Source: Triplophysa rosa (Eukaryota; Chordata; Actinopteri; Cypriniformes; Nemacheilidae). From it: a stretch of 64,000 nt of DNA. The stretch is from positions 1,525,663 through 1,589,662 of the forward strand of contig NC_079914.1 of assembly GCF_024868665.1 (NCBI RefSeq), given 5' to 3'. Below are positions 45,263 through 56,882 of this stretch, piece by piece. Both the position numbers and the translations under genes were made by a program. The stretch's first letter is position 1, and each line of letters opens with the position of its first letter. The notes beneath the pieces are model-generated. The model saw nothing but the letters and a program-made list of their open reading frames with translations, had not been told where the DNA came from and did no database searches.

Positions 45263-48200
45263 GCCTATATGCAATCTATTGTATCATTATTAAATTTTGT
45301 CATTTTAGGGACATTACTTTACTTTTGTTTATATTTTGTGTAACAGTTTTCGCCACGTAGGTCAACACTATGAAGTCTCTGAAGTCTTTACAATTAGATA
45401 GATACAATAAGATAATAAGAATTTCTGAATTTCTGGAATAACTCTTCTCTGATTACTAAAGTCCCAGTAAACAGCTCATGCCTTTCCACGTTTGGCATAG
45501 GCAGCGGGGTACGTCCCAAAGGACTACAAGCTAGAGCAGGCCTTCCCGTTTACCATTTGCTTGGCACAGAACAGCTTGAGTGCCATTGTGACTAAATGCG
45601 TTTCATGCCAGCGGCCCCTTGATCCAAACGCTGGCCCCTGACACTGACTCTCAGGTACTTACAGCCCACGCCGCAGATGGGGAGTCATACGTGATGGAGA
45701 CACAGTTTCCAAGTCAATTATCGCGCCACTGGTCCCTGGTGAGACACCAATCTAGTTTATGCCAACGTCGTCCTCCCTGTTTCTCTCCACGCAATTATAG
45801 AAACCTATTGGAGGGGGCAGAAAAACGAGAAAGACCATTAAAAACAAAACCGTGTGAATCAGAGCACTTTATATCTAAACGAATTTAAGCTTTTAGCCTT
45901 GACAGCAAGATTCTAAAGTTTCTCAAGGGCCTCACCGATTTCAGGGCTTTGAACTGAGCCTCTCTTTAACACGTATTCAGGAATGAGTGGACAGGAACGT
46001 AATGCAAAAACTGTCTTAGATTACACAGATAAAGGGTCGCGCAGCCACTCAATAGCTGTCAAAATGCTCTGTTTGTTTGAGCCGTTCTTTCTTCACTTCA
46101 TTACTCTGCATTGATTTACTCTCTTTGTGTGCTTGCATTTTGACAGACACCAGTTTGCTCTAATTTTTCTTGTCAATGTCTGCTTTTTGTTCTGTATCTT
46201 TATACAACTGAATAAATTTATTTATAAAGAGAAAACATTTTCTTTAAGAGACAATATATCAAGATTGTGATTTCTATAAAGCAGCATGATATGTATTGTA
46301 TGATATATAGACATAATTTTATGTATTTATTGAAAAGCAGACGGCTAAATAAAACATGTCTCTGGTTTACGTATGATTTAGTACAGTTATAATCTAAAAC
46401 ATTTGGGTATTGCCAAATGCACTGTACTGTACGTCCTGTCTTGCATGAATTCATTACAAATAAAGATTAAATGCGTTTATAATGCACGTTTATACAGTTA
46501 GCAAGATTACATTAATCTAGTGTTTTATGGATACATTGAAAAGGCAATTGAGATGACACCATAATGGTGGGTTCTGGTGCCCGGCAGGATACGGGCCAGC
46601 CAACTGCTCCTGCTGATGTAGTCCCTGTTCTGTCGCCATAACATGACAGAAAACTCAATTACCCCCTCTTCCCACCCAAGCCAACAGAACAGTCTTGTTT
46701 ACTGGAGATCGATGCTGGCCTGCTCAGGCCAGGGACCAGCTGTCTAACCTTCATAATGGCCTCACAGGGACCCAACGCTCAACATCCAGCGAGGCCAATT
46801 GTGTCAATATGCATGGCGCCAATGGCTTTATCAAATTATCTGTTTAAAAAAATTGCAAGAGAAAACGGATTAATGTTTGAGTAGGGTAATTACACACACT
46901 TAAGCATGCACCTTTGCTTGTTATTTATTCTCTCCTGAATGATAATACATCTGCAGCAGGATCGTTTTGGCTTTAATGGCTTTCGTTTGAGTGATGGAAA
47001 TGGATCATTAGAGTACCATCATAAACTGACATCATAATCTTGTGCCATACAGCTGTTACTGTATGTGCACCATAACATATTTCCTGCCTCCTTTTCTACC
47101 ACAAAGACATTTCTGCAGTCATTTTCCTCAATTAAAATCCCTTTTACAATTCCAAACATTTCCTAATTGTGTCCAAGAGCATGAAGGTATTTCCAATTAC
47201 CAGTGTACTTTAGATAAAATGAAATGTTTTTCTTGATTTGTAAAAATTATCTTTTGTCCATTTAGTGTGCATTTAAGCGCCTTCATATGTAAAATGCAAA
47301 ATTAAAATTCTGTCATTATTTACAGCCCTCGTGTTATTCCCAACATCTGTTCTCCACTGTATTTTGAAGACAAAAGTACAAAGATTTTAAATCTTTACAA
47401 ATCTTTTTATAGATTTGGGACCATGTGTGTCAGGCTTTAAAAGCTTAAAAAATGAGAACACAAAACCATCACAAAAATAGTCTATTTTGTAACAGTTCAT
47501 GCCATAGCTTTGAGCCTTGAGTTCTGAATTCAAAATGGCATGTTGTGTTTTGTAACAACACACACAAGAACTGATGCTGCTTTCGATTCATGACTGAACT
47601 GCATACATTTTTATACCTGGACATGATTTCATGATGGTGCTTATTCGTAACTTTAAGATATCGGCAGATGTGGTCACTTTGAACGTTGTTGTCATTTTAT
47701 GGGGGATAAAAATAGTTAAATAGTTAACCAAACACAAACATACGACAGTGTAAAATGTATTTGCAGCCAAATGAGTTTGGCTCAATAAGACTGGATGCAC
47801 CTCATTTACAACGATCAGCTCTTTGATCTCCCGAAAGTTTAAACTGTCGGAAGTCTGTGCAATGTGGTTTTGACAGTCTAATAATCCAGGCAGAAAATAG
47901 ACGATTTATTGCAAAACATCTAAATCCACAAACTTGTCACAACATCAGAATCAGAATCAGAAGAGCTTTATTGCCAAGTGTGCTTGCACACACAAGGAAT
48001 TTTCTTTGGTGTTGGAAGCTTCTAGTACAGATGACAATGACAATACAAATATAATAAGATTTACAGTTTAAAAGATTCTAAAATATGCATATATATAAAA
48101 AAGACTATTGTACAGATAATGGGGGATAATAACATATAAGAGACATTGTGCATGCTTCATGCAGTATTTAAGGGAGGCCTTATTCCTGTGTGCTATTCCA

Positions 48201-49095
48201 AACATAACTACAGTATTTATAACAATAATGTACCTCTCTAGTATGCAGCCTGTAGGTATAATATGCAAACTTTGGGGAATAAAGGGGTATGAATAAAAAT
48301 ATATATTAATGTTAAGGGGTAAAATATTCAGTTATTATAAGCTGGTGAAGATGAGGAGGCAGGGGTGGTCAGAGGGACATGATAAAGACGGGAGGGGTGA
48401 GGGGTGTCATGGACAGTTGGTGGAGGGTCACACACTCTCACCTTGGGAGATCTTGGCGGAAAATTTCTGACAGGTTTACACATATCCAGCCTCTCATGCA
48501 CAAATAAACATGCAGACATTGGACAGCTTGGGGGTTTGGATGCACTCTGTGGGGAATTACAGGCTAATCCTAATGCCAGTTCATCACTTTAGCAATGGAC
48601 CAAGCAGCTATAGTTCTGCCGAGGCTGCATATGGTACAAGGTTAAATAGTTCTTGGCCTAAGAGTGCATATGAATTGAATCTGGCTGATATTCCATGTTT
48701 GCTGTACATATTTGAGCAACGTGGCAGTGACCTTCACAGTTAGATGTAACATATGTGTAATGCATACAAGGTTTGTGATAGAGACAATAAATGTTTTCAC
48801 AGATTGAGATCTATCTCTGTTTTACCAACTAATAGCGTTGCCACCTATGTGACATTATCATTTCAGTTATAAATTTAAAAGTTCATTTGAAATAGTAAAG
48901 AAATAAAATCATACATTGGCAAGATGGTAATTTGCTACTAAGCACTAGAAAAAGATATTACACAAAATTTGTGAATAGGTGCAAAAATAAGCCTTTGAAA
49001 CATGTCATTGTCATTTCTTTATTCATTTTTAATGGTTAATGAACAGTAATCAGTCAGACAATAGATATAAGGTCCGCAACTTATTCACTGTCAAA
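45263..49095. other. AT-rich intergenic DNA with a LINE-tail fragment
   Basis: Contains an ATCAGA hexamer run and 'gagctttattgccaagtgtg' near 47942-48010, the reverse-oriented tail of a non-LTR element. A more GC-balanced block at 46560-46830 has no frame. No gene is supported; frames at 45619-45888, 48404-48743 and elsewhere are short and featureless. Confidence 0.45.
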
Positions 49096-49401
49096 AAACG
49101 TCTTGGTTACGGATGTAACCTCAGTTCCCTGATGGAGGGAACGGGACATTGTGTCGAGCCGACAGATGGGGTTCGTCCCTGAGAACCAATCGCTTCCGAC
49201 TTCTTAGAAAAGGCCAATGAAAATTGGCGAATGAAATTTGCATGCCGGACTCCGTCCCCGGATATCCGGGTATAAAAGGGAGACGGCGTGCCTCATTCAT
49301 TCACCTTAGTTCTGAGGAGCCTGAGACCTCTCACGACTGCTGCAGTGGGCAGAACGTGTTGTGGCAAGAAGGACACAACGTCTCGTTCCCTCCATCAGGG
49401 A
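49096..49401 (-). repeat. Extra right-end terminal repeat of DIRS copy 2 (type B)
   Basis: Outer end 'acgtcttggttacggatgta' is followed by 'cgagccgacagatggggttcg'-type sequence, matching the left repeat at 54110-54294 better than the neighbouring repeat at 49402-49640. It continues into the first part of an internal complementary region and is cut at 'ccatcaggga', where the next repeat starts. Confidence 0.75.
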
Positions 49402-49640
49402 ACGTCTTGGTTACGGATGTAACCTCGGTTCCCTGATGGAGGGAACGAGACGTTGTGTCGAACCGACAGAATGGGGTTTGTCTTGAGAACCTATCATCTT
49501 CTGAGCATTTAGAAAAGGCCAATGAAAATTGGCGAATTAAATTTCCCCGGATGTCTGGGTATACGAGGGAAGCCGGCGTGTTCATTCATTCACCTTTGGT
49601 CTGAGGAGCCTAAAGCATCCCCCCGACCGCTGGGGTGGGC
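49402..49640 (-). repeat. Right inverted terminal repeat of DIRS copy 2 (type A)
   Basis: 'cgtcttggttacggatgtaa' then 'cgaaccgacagaatggggtt', matching DIRS copy 1 ends rather than the outermost ends of copy 2. It has a short deletion around 49540-49550 relative to copy 1. Confidence 0.75.
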
Positions 49641-49654
49641 GGCCAGTGTTGTGG

Positions 49655-49765
49655 CATGAGGGACACAACGTCTCGTTCCCTCCATCAGGGAACCAAGGTT
49701 ACATCCGTAACCAAGACGTTCCCTTTCTGTCGGTCTCTCGACGTTGTGTCGAACCGACAGAATGG
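49655..49765. repeat. Internal complementary region of DIRS copy 2 (type A)
   Basis: Joins the complement of a right end ('...gtaaccaagacg') directly to the left-end sequence 'ttccctttctgtcggtctct', including 'gaaccgacagaatggggttc'. This matches copy 1's internal complementary region. Confidence 0.78.
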
Positions 49766-50507
49766 GGTTCCTATGGAAAACGCTACAGCACTGAGCCGCG
49801 TCACAATCTCTGCGGAGCGACGTTGACTGGCCTGGGCGAGTCAGACGAACACGCTAACGCGAAATTATGACCCTCCAGTGGAGAGGAAGGGGGTCCCAGA
49901 GCTTTACACAAAGTTGGGAAGCCCCTGTCACCGGCCGTCACGGGCGGAGGCCTAGTTCTCTAAATGGCAAGAAGCCGCCCAGCACCGTACGGGCCACTGG
50001 GTAAGCATTATTCCCCCCTGGGGGAAAAACGCTGCAGAGGCCACTGCCTATCATAGGGAGGAATAGTGGAGACACCACATGGTCTCACCATCAGAGGAGA
50101 ACTCATAGGAGAAATGTGCGGACTGCAGGAGTTAACCGCAAGGTGGGAGTCCACCTGGGGAGGTCATGGGTTGCCAACGTGGGAACCATTCATGAGGATA
50201 CATCAGACGGAACAGCCCACGGAAGGGGGGTTACCACGTCTGGAGCACTAGGTCCGGTTAGAGCTATGTGGGAGATAACTCAACTGTTTCCTGGCCTAAG
50301 GGGGCAGGGCTGCTCTGCCCAGCCTGTCCCCTGGAAGGGTGCTTAGTGATGGATGGAATGCCTGTTCTTTACCCGAGGGGAAAGAAGTGAGGCGGGATCG
50401 CCACTGCTCCCCCCGGAGGGGGAAAGGCTTCCGCAGGCGTACGCCCTACCGGCTGCGGTCCCACACCTTGCCAGGATGCGGGCTGACACCGGTTCTGCAC
50501 GTAGGTA

Positions 50508-51115
50508 TTAGAACCTCACGGAGTTGATGGGCATAGCCCAACCCGCAGCTCTGCAGATGTCTGCCAGAGAGGCACCCTGAGCCAGTGCCCATGAGGGGTG
50601 TGCCTCACTCCCCACGAGCAGGGGCGAATAGAGATCGGTATGCCCTAACGAGGGCATCCACGATCCAGTGTGCCAGCCTCTGTTTGGAGACAGCCCTCCC
50701 TTCTGCTGACCCCCGAAACAGACAAAGAGCTGCTCAGAGCTTAAGGGCTCTGCGTGCGGTCCAAGTAGAGGCGCCGTGCGCGTACTGGGCACAACACTGA
50801 TAGGTTGGGTCTTCCTCCCCGGTGGGGAGCGCCTGCAGGTTCACCACCTGGTCTCTCGGGAGAGTGGTGGGAACCTTGGGCACGTAGCCGGGGCGGGGTC
50901 TCAAGATAACGTGAGAATCCCGGCCCTGAGTTCTAGGCAATCTGTGGACACGGAGAGTGCTTGTAGATCCCCTACCCTCTTGGAGGTGAGCACCATGCGG
51001 AAAACCGTCTTTATCAGGACTGAGAAAGAGCGGCAATCCCGAGAGGCTCGAAGGGGGCGGGGCCACTTGAGGCCGTGCTGCCCAGAGGCTACCCAGCACT
51101 TGGGTCATGATGAGC
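50508..51115 (-). pseudogene. DIRS tyrosine recombinase remnant, copy 2
   Basis: Minus-strand pieces HVILRPRPGYVPKVPTTLPR and DQVVNLQALPTGEEDPTYQC, then SLADICRAAGWAMPINSVRF ending at TAA (50510-50508). It is the same region as 42800-43503, with the same terminal stop. A frameshift lies upstream near the RT junction. Confidence 0.68.
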
Positions 51116-51125
51116 GGCCGAAGCG

Positions 51126-51570
51126 GCTTCCCTATGGGGAAGGAGGGCGGCTTCCACGACCTTCGTAAAGACACGTAGAGACAGGGACAGACCGAAGGGG
51201 AGGACCCTATACTGATATGCCCGTCCCTCGAACACGAACCGTCGGAACGGCCGATGTCGAGGGAGGATCGAGACATGAAGTACGCATCCTTCAGGTCGAT
51301 TGCCATGAACCAGTCCTGACACCTGACGGATGTCAGGATGCGCTTCTGCGTGATCAACCTGAAAGGCAGCTACTGTGTAGGTGTAGGTGCCTGTTCAGAA
51401 CACACAGACCCAAGATAGGGCGCAACCCCCCACCTTTCTTGGGGACAATGAAGTACAGGCTGTAAAACCTGCTGAACATCTCGGCTGGTGAGACGGGCTC
51501 GATCACTCCCTTCACCAGAAGGGTGGCGGCCTCGGCCCGAAGTACGGGAACATCCTAGCCTCTGACTGAG
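51126..51570 (-). pseudogene. DIRS reverse transcriptase 5' half, copy 2
   Basis: Pieces ITQKRILTSVRCQDWFMAID and FVFEGRAYQYRVLPFGLSLS with RVFTKVVEAALLP match copy 1. Motif A and the region before the YIDDW site are present; everything after is deleted and joined to the recombinase segment. The 207-codon minus frame 51357-50734 crosses this junction. Confidence 0.7.
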
Positions 51571-51829
51571 GTATATCGGATGCTGAACTTGGCGGGCGTG
51601 AGGCGACTGGATTGCGTAGCCGAGACAGATCGTCTTCCCTAGCCAGCCTGACAGTCTGGGAAACCGGACAGGCTCCCAGAAATGAGACGGGGACTAAAGG
51701 TACGATCTTTGTCATCTTCCCCCCGGGGGGTGGTTCGATGGCTAGCAGTACGGATTCCTTGCCGGGGGAGGTCCCCCGGGGAGGAGATCGGCTCTGCTCT
51801 TTTTTGTGCCTGGCGACTAGGCAGCTCAA

Positions 51830-54000
51830 CGCCTGACTGAGAGTGCTGAGGGCTGATGTTTATAGTCGACATTGCGCTTCGCCATGACGCAACGTCGAGT
51901 TTGCCGTTCACCGTCGTGCAGAGGGTGGGAGTGGCTGTGATAACCCAGAGATAGAGGAAACTCTGCTTAGAGAGTAAGTGGGTGCCCGGAGGGGGCCAGC
52001 AGATGTAGAGACGGGGTAGGATCCGTCCCTATCCGACTTCCCAGCGATGTGGCTGGGGTCGGGCCCAATGATAGCCTCGATCCCCCTGAGGTCTTCCCAT
52101 GAGGGCCGCTTCACCGCGGCTGCTGATGGGGCGATGGTCTCCTCTTCGCTGTCTCCTCCAGGGGGGGCGCCAGAGCTGGAGGGCGTCGATGAGGACCAGG
52201 GCTGCTGGCAAGCAGACAGTGCACGGGACTCGACGGCCGAGGCGGCCGAGTCGCGGCACGGAGGACTGCTTCTTTACTGTCGAGAACCCTCCGGGGGAGG
52301 GTCGTGCAGAGGGTGGGAGCGGCTGTGATAAGCCAGAGAGAGAGGAAACTCTCCTTAGAGAGTAAGTGGGCGCTAGCCCCCCGGAGGGGGCCTGCAGATG
52401 TAGAGACGGGGCAGGATCCGTCCCTATCCGACTTCCCAGCGATGTGGCTGGGGTCGGGCCCAATGGTAGCCTCGATCCCCCTGAGGTCTTCCCATGAGGG
52501 CCGCTTCACCGCGGCTGCTGATGGGGCGATGGTCTCCTCTTCGCTGTCTCCTCCAGGGGGGCCGCCTGAGTGGGGGGCGCCAGAGCTGGAGGGCGTCGAT
52601 GAGGACCAGGGCTGCTGGGAAGCAGACAGTGCACGGGACTCGACGGCCGAGGCGGCCGAGTCGCGGCACGGAGGACTGCTTCTTTACTGTCGAGAACCCT
52701 CCGGGGGAGGCCGCGTGCAAGTCTCGCGCCCCCCGACGGGCGGGGGGTGAGCGGGGCCGCAGCGGCTCGAGAGTAACACCAACCAGCCCCCCCTTGCGAG
52801 ACGGGTGCATCGAGAAAGCGGACCTTCTCGGCGTTACTCATCTGCGCAAGGATAGGCCAGAGGAGTTTCTCATGGACCACAAGTGTGGACATTGTGTGGA
52901 CACCTTGGTCGCCTGTAGAGTGAGGTCGGTGGCGGCGCGGAGTTCCTGCATAAGCGCTGGGTAGGTCTTATCCTTGTGGAGCTCTCTCAACGCCCTGGCC
53001 TGGCAGGAGCCATAGCGTAAAGACAGGAGGCAGCTTGGTCTGCCGCAATGTAAGCTCTCGACACCAGAGATGCCGAGATCCCACATGCTTTGGACCGGAG
53101 TCTAGGTCGAGCCCCCCCAGGTGGCCGCCGCCTACGGGCACGAGTGTATCGTGGCGGCATACTCCACCTGGGGGATATCGACGTATCCTCTAGCTGTCTC
53201 AACCTCGAGGGAAGAGAGGGTGACGGAACTTTGTTTGACGTGAAACGTGCCGGAAAGGGGCCTTCCAGGTCTTACTAAGTTCCTCATGCACTTCCGGTAA
53301 ACACGGCACTGGGGGCGGGCGCGGCTTGGAGTCACGCTCAAACCGAAGCGCCATGTAGCCAGCCGCGAGAGGCAGTGCGGGCACTGCAACCCAACACTCA
53401 CGGCGGCCCGGGAAAGCATGGCTGACATTTCGACGTCCGCTTCTTCCTGGGCTCGACCCCCCGAGGGAGGGAGCCCAAGGAATCGTTGGAGTCGGATGGC
53501 AGTACGTCACCCCCCGATGCTGCAAGAGACATATCATCATCACGCATCGTGTCCGAATACGTGGTTGAGGAACAAGACGGTGGGACCGTCTCATGAAGAA
53601 CAGTCAGACGAGCGAGACGAGGTGCGAACGGTCCGCGAGCCAGTGACTGACGGATTAGCGCTCACAGTAATCCTCATATCACCCTCGCTGCTCACCGTAG
53701 CAGGCGGCAGGGCCGCAGTCCTGCCATCACGGAACGGGAAGCAGACGAGGTGGTGGCTGAGTCCCGTGGGAACACAGCCACCCGTGACGCAACGTCTGAA
53801 TCGTCAAACCACCCGCAGTGCAGGCAGGATGTATCCACAACATCTGCCCCAGCGCACTGGAAGCAGACATCGTGTCCGTCCCCCTCCTCGATGAGTGTGT
53901 TGCACCCACGAGAACAGCGGGACATGCCACGCTGGAGAAATTTGCTATTTTATAGAAAAAACTTGAACACTTCTGGAACTGCCGAGACGCCCAGGGGAAG
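51830..54000 (-). pseudogene. DIRS gag-like region, copy 2
   Basis: The minus-strand start (about 53925) reads CSRGCNTLIEEGDGHDVCFQ then CAGADVVDTSCLHCG, a complete cysteine cluster that is partly mutated in copy 1. Downstream frames are broken and contain the 390-bp duplication at 51914-52709. Confidence 0.65.
51914..52709. repeat. Tandem duplication (~390 bp units) within DIRS copy 2
   Basis: 51914-52303 and 52304-52709 are near-identical, both starting 'cgtgcagagggtgggag' and ending 'ctgtcgagaaccctccggg'. Differences include an extra 'gggccgcctgagtgg' in the second unit. Copy 1 has one unit in this place. Confidence 0.88.
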
Positions 54001-54109
54001 TCACCACAGGAAGGGACAGTCCGCTGCACCATGTCGTAGAACCGGCAGTCTTGTAGTTGCTACTTGTAGCGAAGTCTGTTGATCATGAGCGAAGGCTCCG
54101 AAGAACAAA

Positions 54110-54294
54110 AGGTGAATGAATGAGGCACACCGTCTCCCTTTTATACCCGGATATCCGGGGGCGGAGTCCGGCATGCAAATTTCATTCGCCAATTATCATT
54201 GGCCTTTTCTAAGAAGTAGGAAGCGATTGGTTCTCAGGGACGAACCCCATCTGTCGGCTCGACACAACATCGAGAGACCGACAGAAAGGGAACC
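54110..54294 (+). repeat. Left inverted terminal repeat of DIRS copy 2 (type B)
   Basis: Contains 'gaaccccatctgtcggctcg' and 'cgattggttctcagggac', which pair with 49096-49401 rather than with 49402-49640. The outer end is 'gagagaccgacagaaaggga'. Confidence 0.8.
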
Positions 54295-55870
54295 AACTTT
54301 AGCATGCATTTACCAACCAATTTGTTTTTCATCTTTGACAAAAATAAATGTCTGTAAACAGCGTATTTTTTAAATTGTGATGTTAAACAATGTAAACATC
54401 ATCAGGATTTTTTTTCCTTACCGGTTGGGTTTTTTGTCATTGTCCAGTCTGAATTTATTACTTGTGCTCTTATACATTTAGTAAATATTTGCAAACAACA
54501 TTCTATGTATTGCTTTCACATCAAATTATATTTCATTCACTTAATCCAGATGTACCTAGATGGGAGACAAGAAATAAATGTCAAAATACCTGCGTTTCCT
54601 ACGGAATAATGCAATCTCAAATGCATTTTGAGAGTCAAAAAAGTTTTTGTTACTCTTGTCCTAAAACTAAAGGAAGTACCTTACAATGGATTTTAGCATT
54701 TGCCTTGCTATCCGATACTTTCACGCAATTTATTTTTTAAGAGGTTCTTCTTGCAAGCCTGAGAAAGTGGAAGGGTACCACATTGTTAAAGAGAAAATCT
54801 TGGCACTAAAACATAAACGACAGGCAATAACAGGCTAATGCGTAAAGGTGATGAATAATTTACAAAGCCGCAGACTTACATCTGATATAATGTGACAGTT
54901 CATTCAAATTCATGTCAAGGCAAGCTTTCCCCTCTTAACCTCCTATCAGAAGTGGAGATTCCGCTTGTTCAAGGTGCGAAGCCTAAAAGCAAAAAGACGA
55001 ATCAAAACACTCAGCTATGCTACACTAATGGCATTGATTAACGTGCACCCTGGCAGATGTTTCCAGTAGCACACCCTGCTGGCTGAGAGACTGTCAAAGT
55101 GATGAGTATCGATTGGGATTTGTCACGCTGGAACTCTCTGAAGAAGCCGAGGGCATGATGGGAGGGGTTAGTAAAAGTTGGGAACGGATTTTAATACTCT
55201 GGAAAAAATCTGCCTCATGATTGCAATGAGTTTGTGGGATGTTAAACTCTGGCAGGCTTCAACATTCTCTGTCAATGGAGTGGTAAAATAAATTGTCTCT
55301 TTATAAAAGGTTGAGATCTACCGCAGAGTGCAATTAATAACTTGCACTTCTGAAAATATATACATAAAAATAATTTACTGTATATTCTCTGGGTACCTTA
55401 TGCAAATATTTGGAAACTATTATTTTGTGTAAAAATTCTGAACAGGTGTGCATATAGATTTAGATTTGTCATTAACATTTTAAAATTGTGCCTTGTTTTT
55501 CTGGATAAAAAACAATAAGGATTTCATCTCGCAAATTTAAATGGTTTATGAAGCAGTACAAAAACATCTCCAGTTACTTTTTTATTGTTAGATAATTATA
55601 TTTCCCGTAAGGAATTATGAAAATCCATGCTTGTCAAGCACAGAAATCTGATCATAAAAAAATTGTTATTGTGATGTATTTACTGCTCAGAAAATCACAT
55701 GTCTGGAGTTACTTTGAGCAATTAGTTATTACTAATTAGTTATTAGATAAGTGAGAATCAGTTATTACTTAGTTATTACTAATTGCTAGTGTTATGCATT
55801 TCACAAGCAGTACTAAATAACGCATTAAAACATAAATTGATGTTGGTCACTTTTACATAATTTTTTTTCT
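54295..55870. other. AT-rich intergenic DNA
   Basis: No supported gene or defined repeat. Near 55730-55800 'agttattact' recurs several times. Confidence 0.45.
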
Positions 55871-55876
55871 GTCTAA

Positions 55877-56347
55877 GTGGGAGGTTCTTGGCCAGCCATG
55901 AAGTGGCCAGATATTGTGGCAAAATCCCAAATCTGGCTCCGCAAGGCTGACAATAGATTGAATTTTCATTTGTTATGTTGGAGAAGCACTCGGGATATGC
56001 TATCTGGTAAACATGGGAGAGGAAGATATATACAGTACATTCCTGGGAAATGGTTGGTCTGGCAGCTGGGCGGGGTAACAACAAGAGATGTTGGCAATCG
56101 AACATGGCATTGCTCTCTCAGGGAGACAACAGATGTGTTTAATTCATCACCTGGATTGCTGAGACGCAACCGATGTCAAGTGGAACCTAACTTGGTCCAG
56201 TGTGTATTAACAGGGACAAATAGATGTGCAAGAAAGATGCAGACAAAGAGAAGAAAAATTGTTGAATGGGAACTTTTTTATGACAAAATGTTTTTTCCCA
56301 GAATACACACTTTTGTAAATGTGGCAGCGACATACCACAGGAAATAA
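55877..56347 (+). other. Unexplained 156-codon open frame
   Basis: Open from 55877 (first ATG near 55898) to a stop at 56345-56347, long for such AT-rich DNA. The product would be basic and tryptophan-rich (MKWPDIVAKSQIWLRK near the start, KRRKIVEWELFYDKMFFPRI near the end). No family is recognised, third-position composition is not clearly biased, and the opposite strand is also open for 108 codons (56105-55779). It may be a repeat-derived frame or chance. Confidence 0.2.
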
Positions 56348-56625
56348 TTTTGACATGCCCTTAATATGCTTACAGTAATGCATTTAGGACTAAAGCATCC
56401 TGTCTGTAAATAAACAATACCAACACAAATGGTTGTTATTAGGCATGCTTAATTTCACGCATTGTTGCACTCCGAAATACAGTATGTCCGATTCATAATG
56501 CAGCACATTGGAGTGTTTTGTTATTTTTTTTAAGTTTTCTTAAACAACACTATCTTTGAAGTTAAAAGTTACTCAAACTGTCAACCGGGCTAACAGCTTC
56601 GAAATGAAAACGTTTGGTTTAATGT

Positions 56626-56882
56626 TGTCACGGTTTCCTTCTGTTTCTCCCCGTGTTTTCCCCCAGACTACATTACCCACGCTCCTCCACACTCCCGCAC
56701 CTGTTTCGTGTCTGTAATCATCACCCATGGACTATTTATACTCATTCTGTTTGCCCCATCGTTGTCTGGTATTGTCTTTATGTCACGGATGTTGCTGTGT
56801 TCTGTACCTGTTGGATTATTAAAAGATTTTTGTGATTACTTCCTGCTCCTCGAGTATGCTTATGCCTACACGTTCCGTGACA
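56626..56882 (+). repeat. Solo LTR, 257 bp, TSD AATG(T/G)
   Basis: Begins TGTCACGGTTTCC and ends CGTTCCGTGACA. Flanks are AATGT (56621-56625) and AATGG (56883-56887), a 4/5 duplication. It contains a TATA-like 'ctatttatactc' and 'attaaaaga'. It is related in style, though not obviously in sequence, to the 23189-23564 LTR. Confidence 0.7.

Larger units (their letters stand above)
49096..54294 (-). mobile_element. DIRS-order retrotransposon, second copy with chimeric ends
   Basis: Minus-strand order: left terminal repeat (54294-54110), gag-like region (about 54000-51830), RT first half (about 51550-51130), tyrosine recombinase (about 51115-50508), internal complementary region (about 49655-49765), right terminal repeat (about 49640-49402) and then a second right-type terminal repeat (49401-49096). 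Compared with copy 1, about 1.5 kb covering the RT 3' half and RNase H is deleted at about 51125, and a ~390-bp unit in gag is duplicated. It is non-autonomous. Confidence 0.85.

Noticed and set aside
47942..47960. Possible CRISPR-like or tandem array from ATCAGA hexamers
   Set aside because: Three copies of a hexamer at the end of a LINE tail in a vertebrate genome; no spacers.
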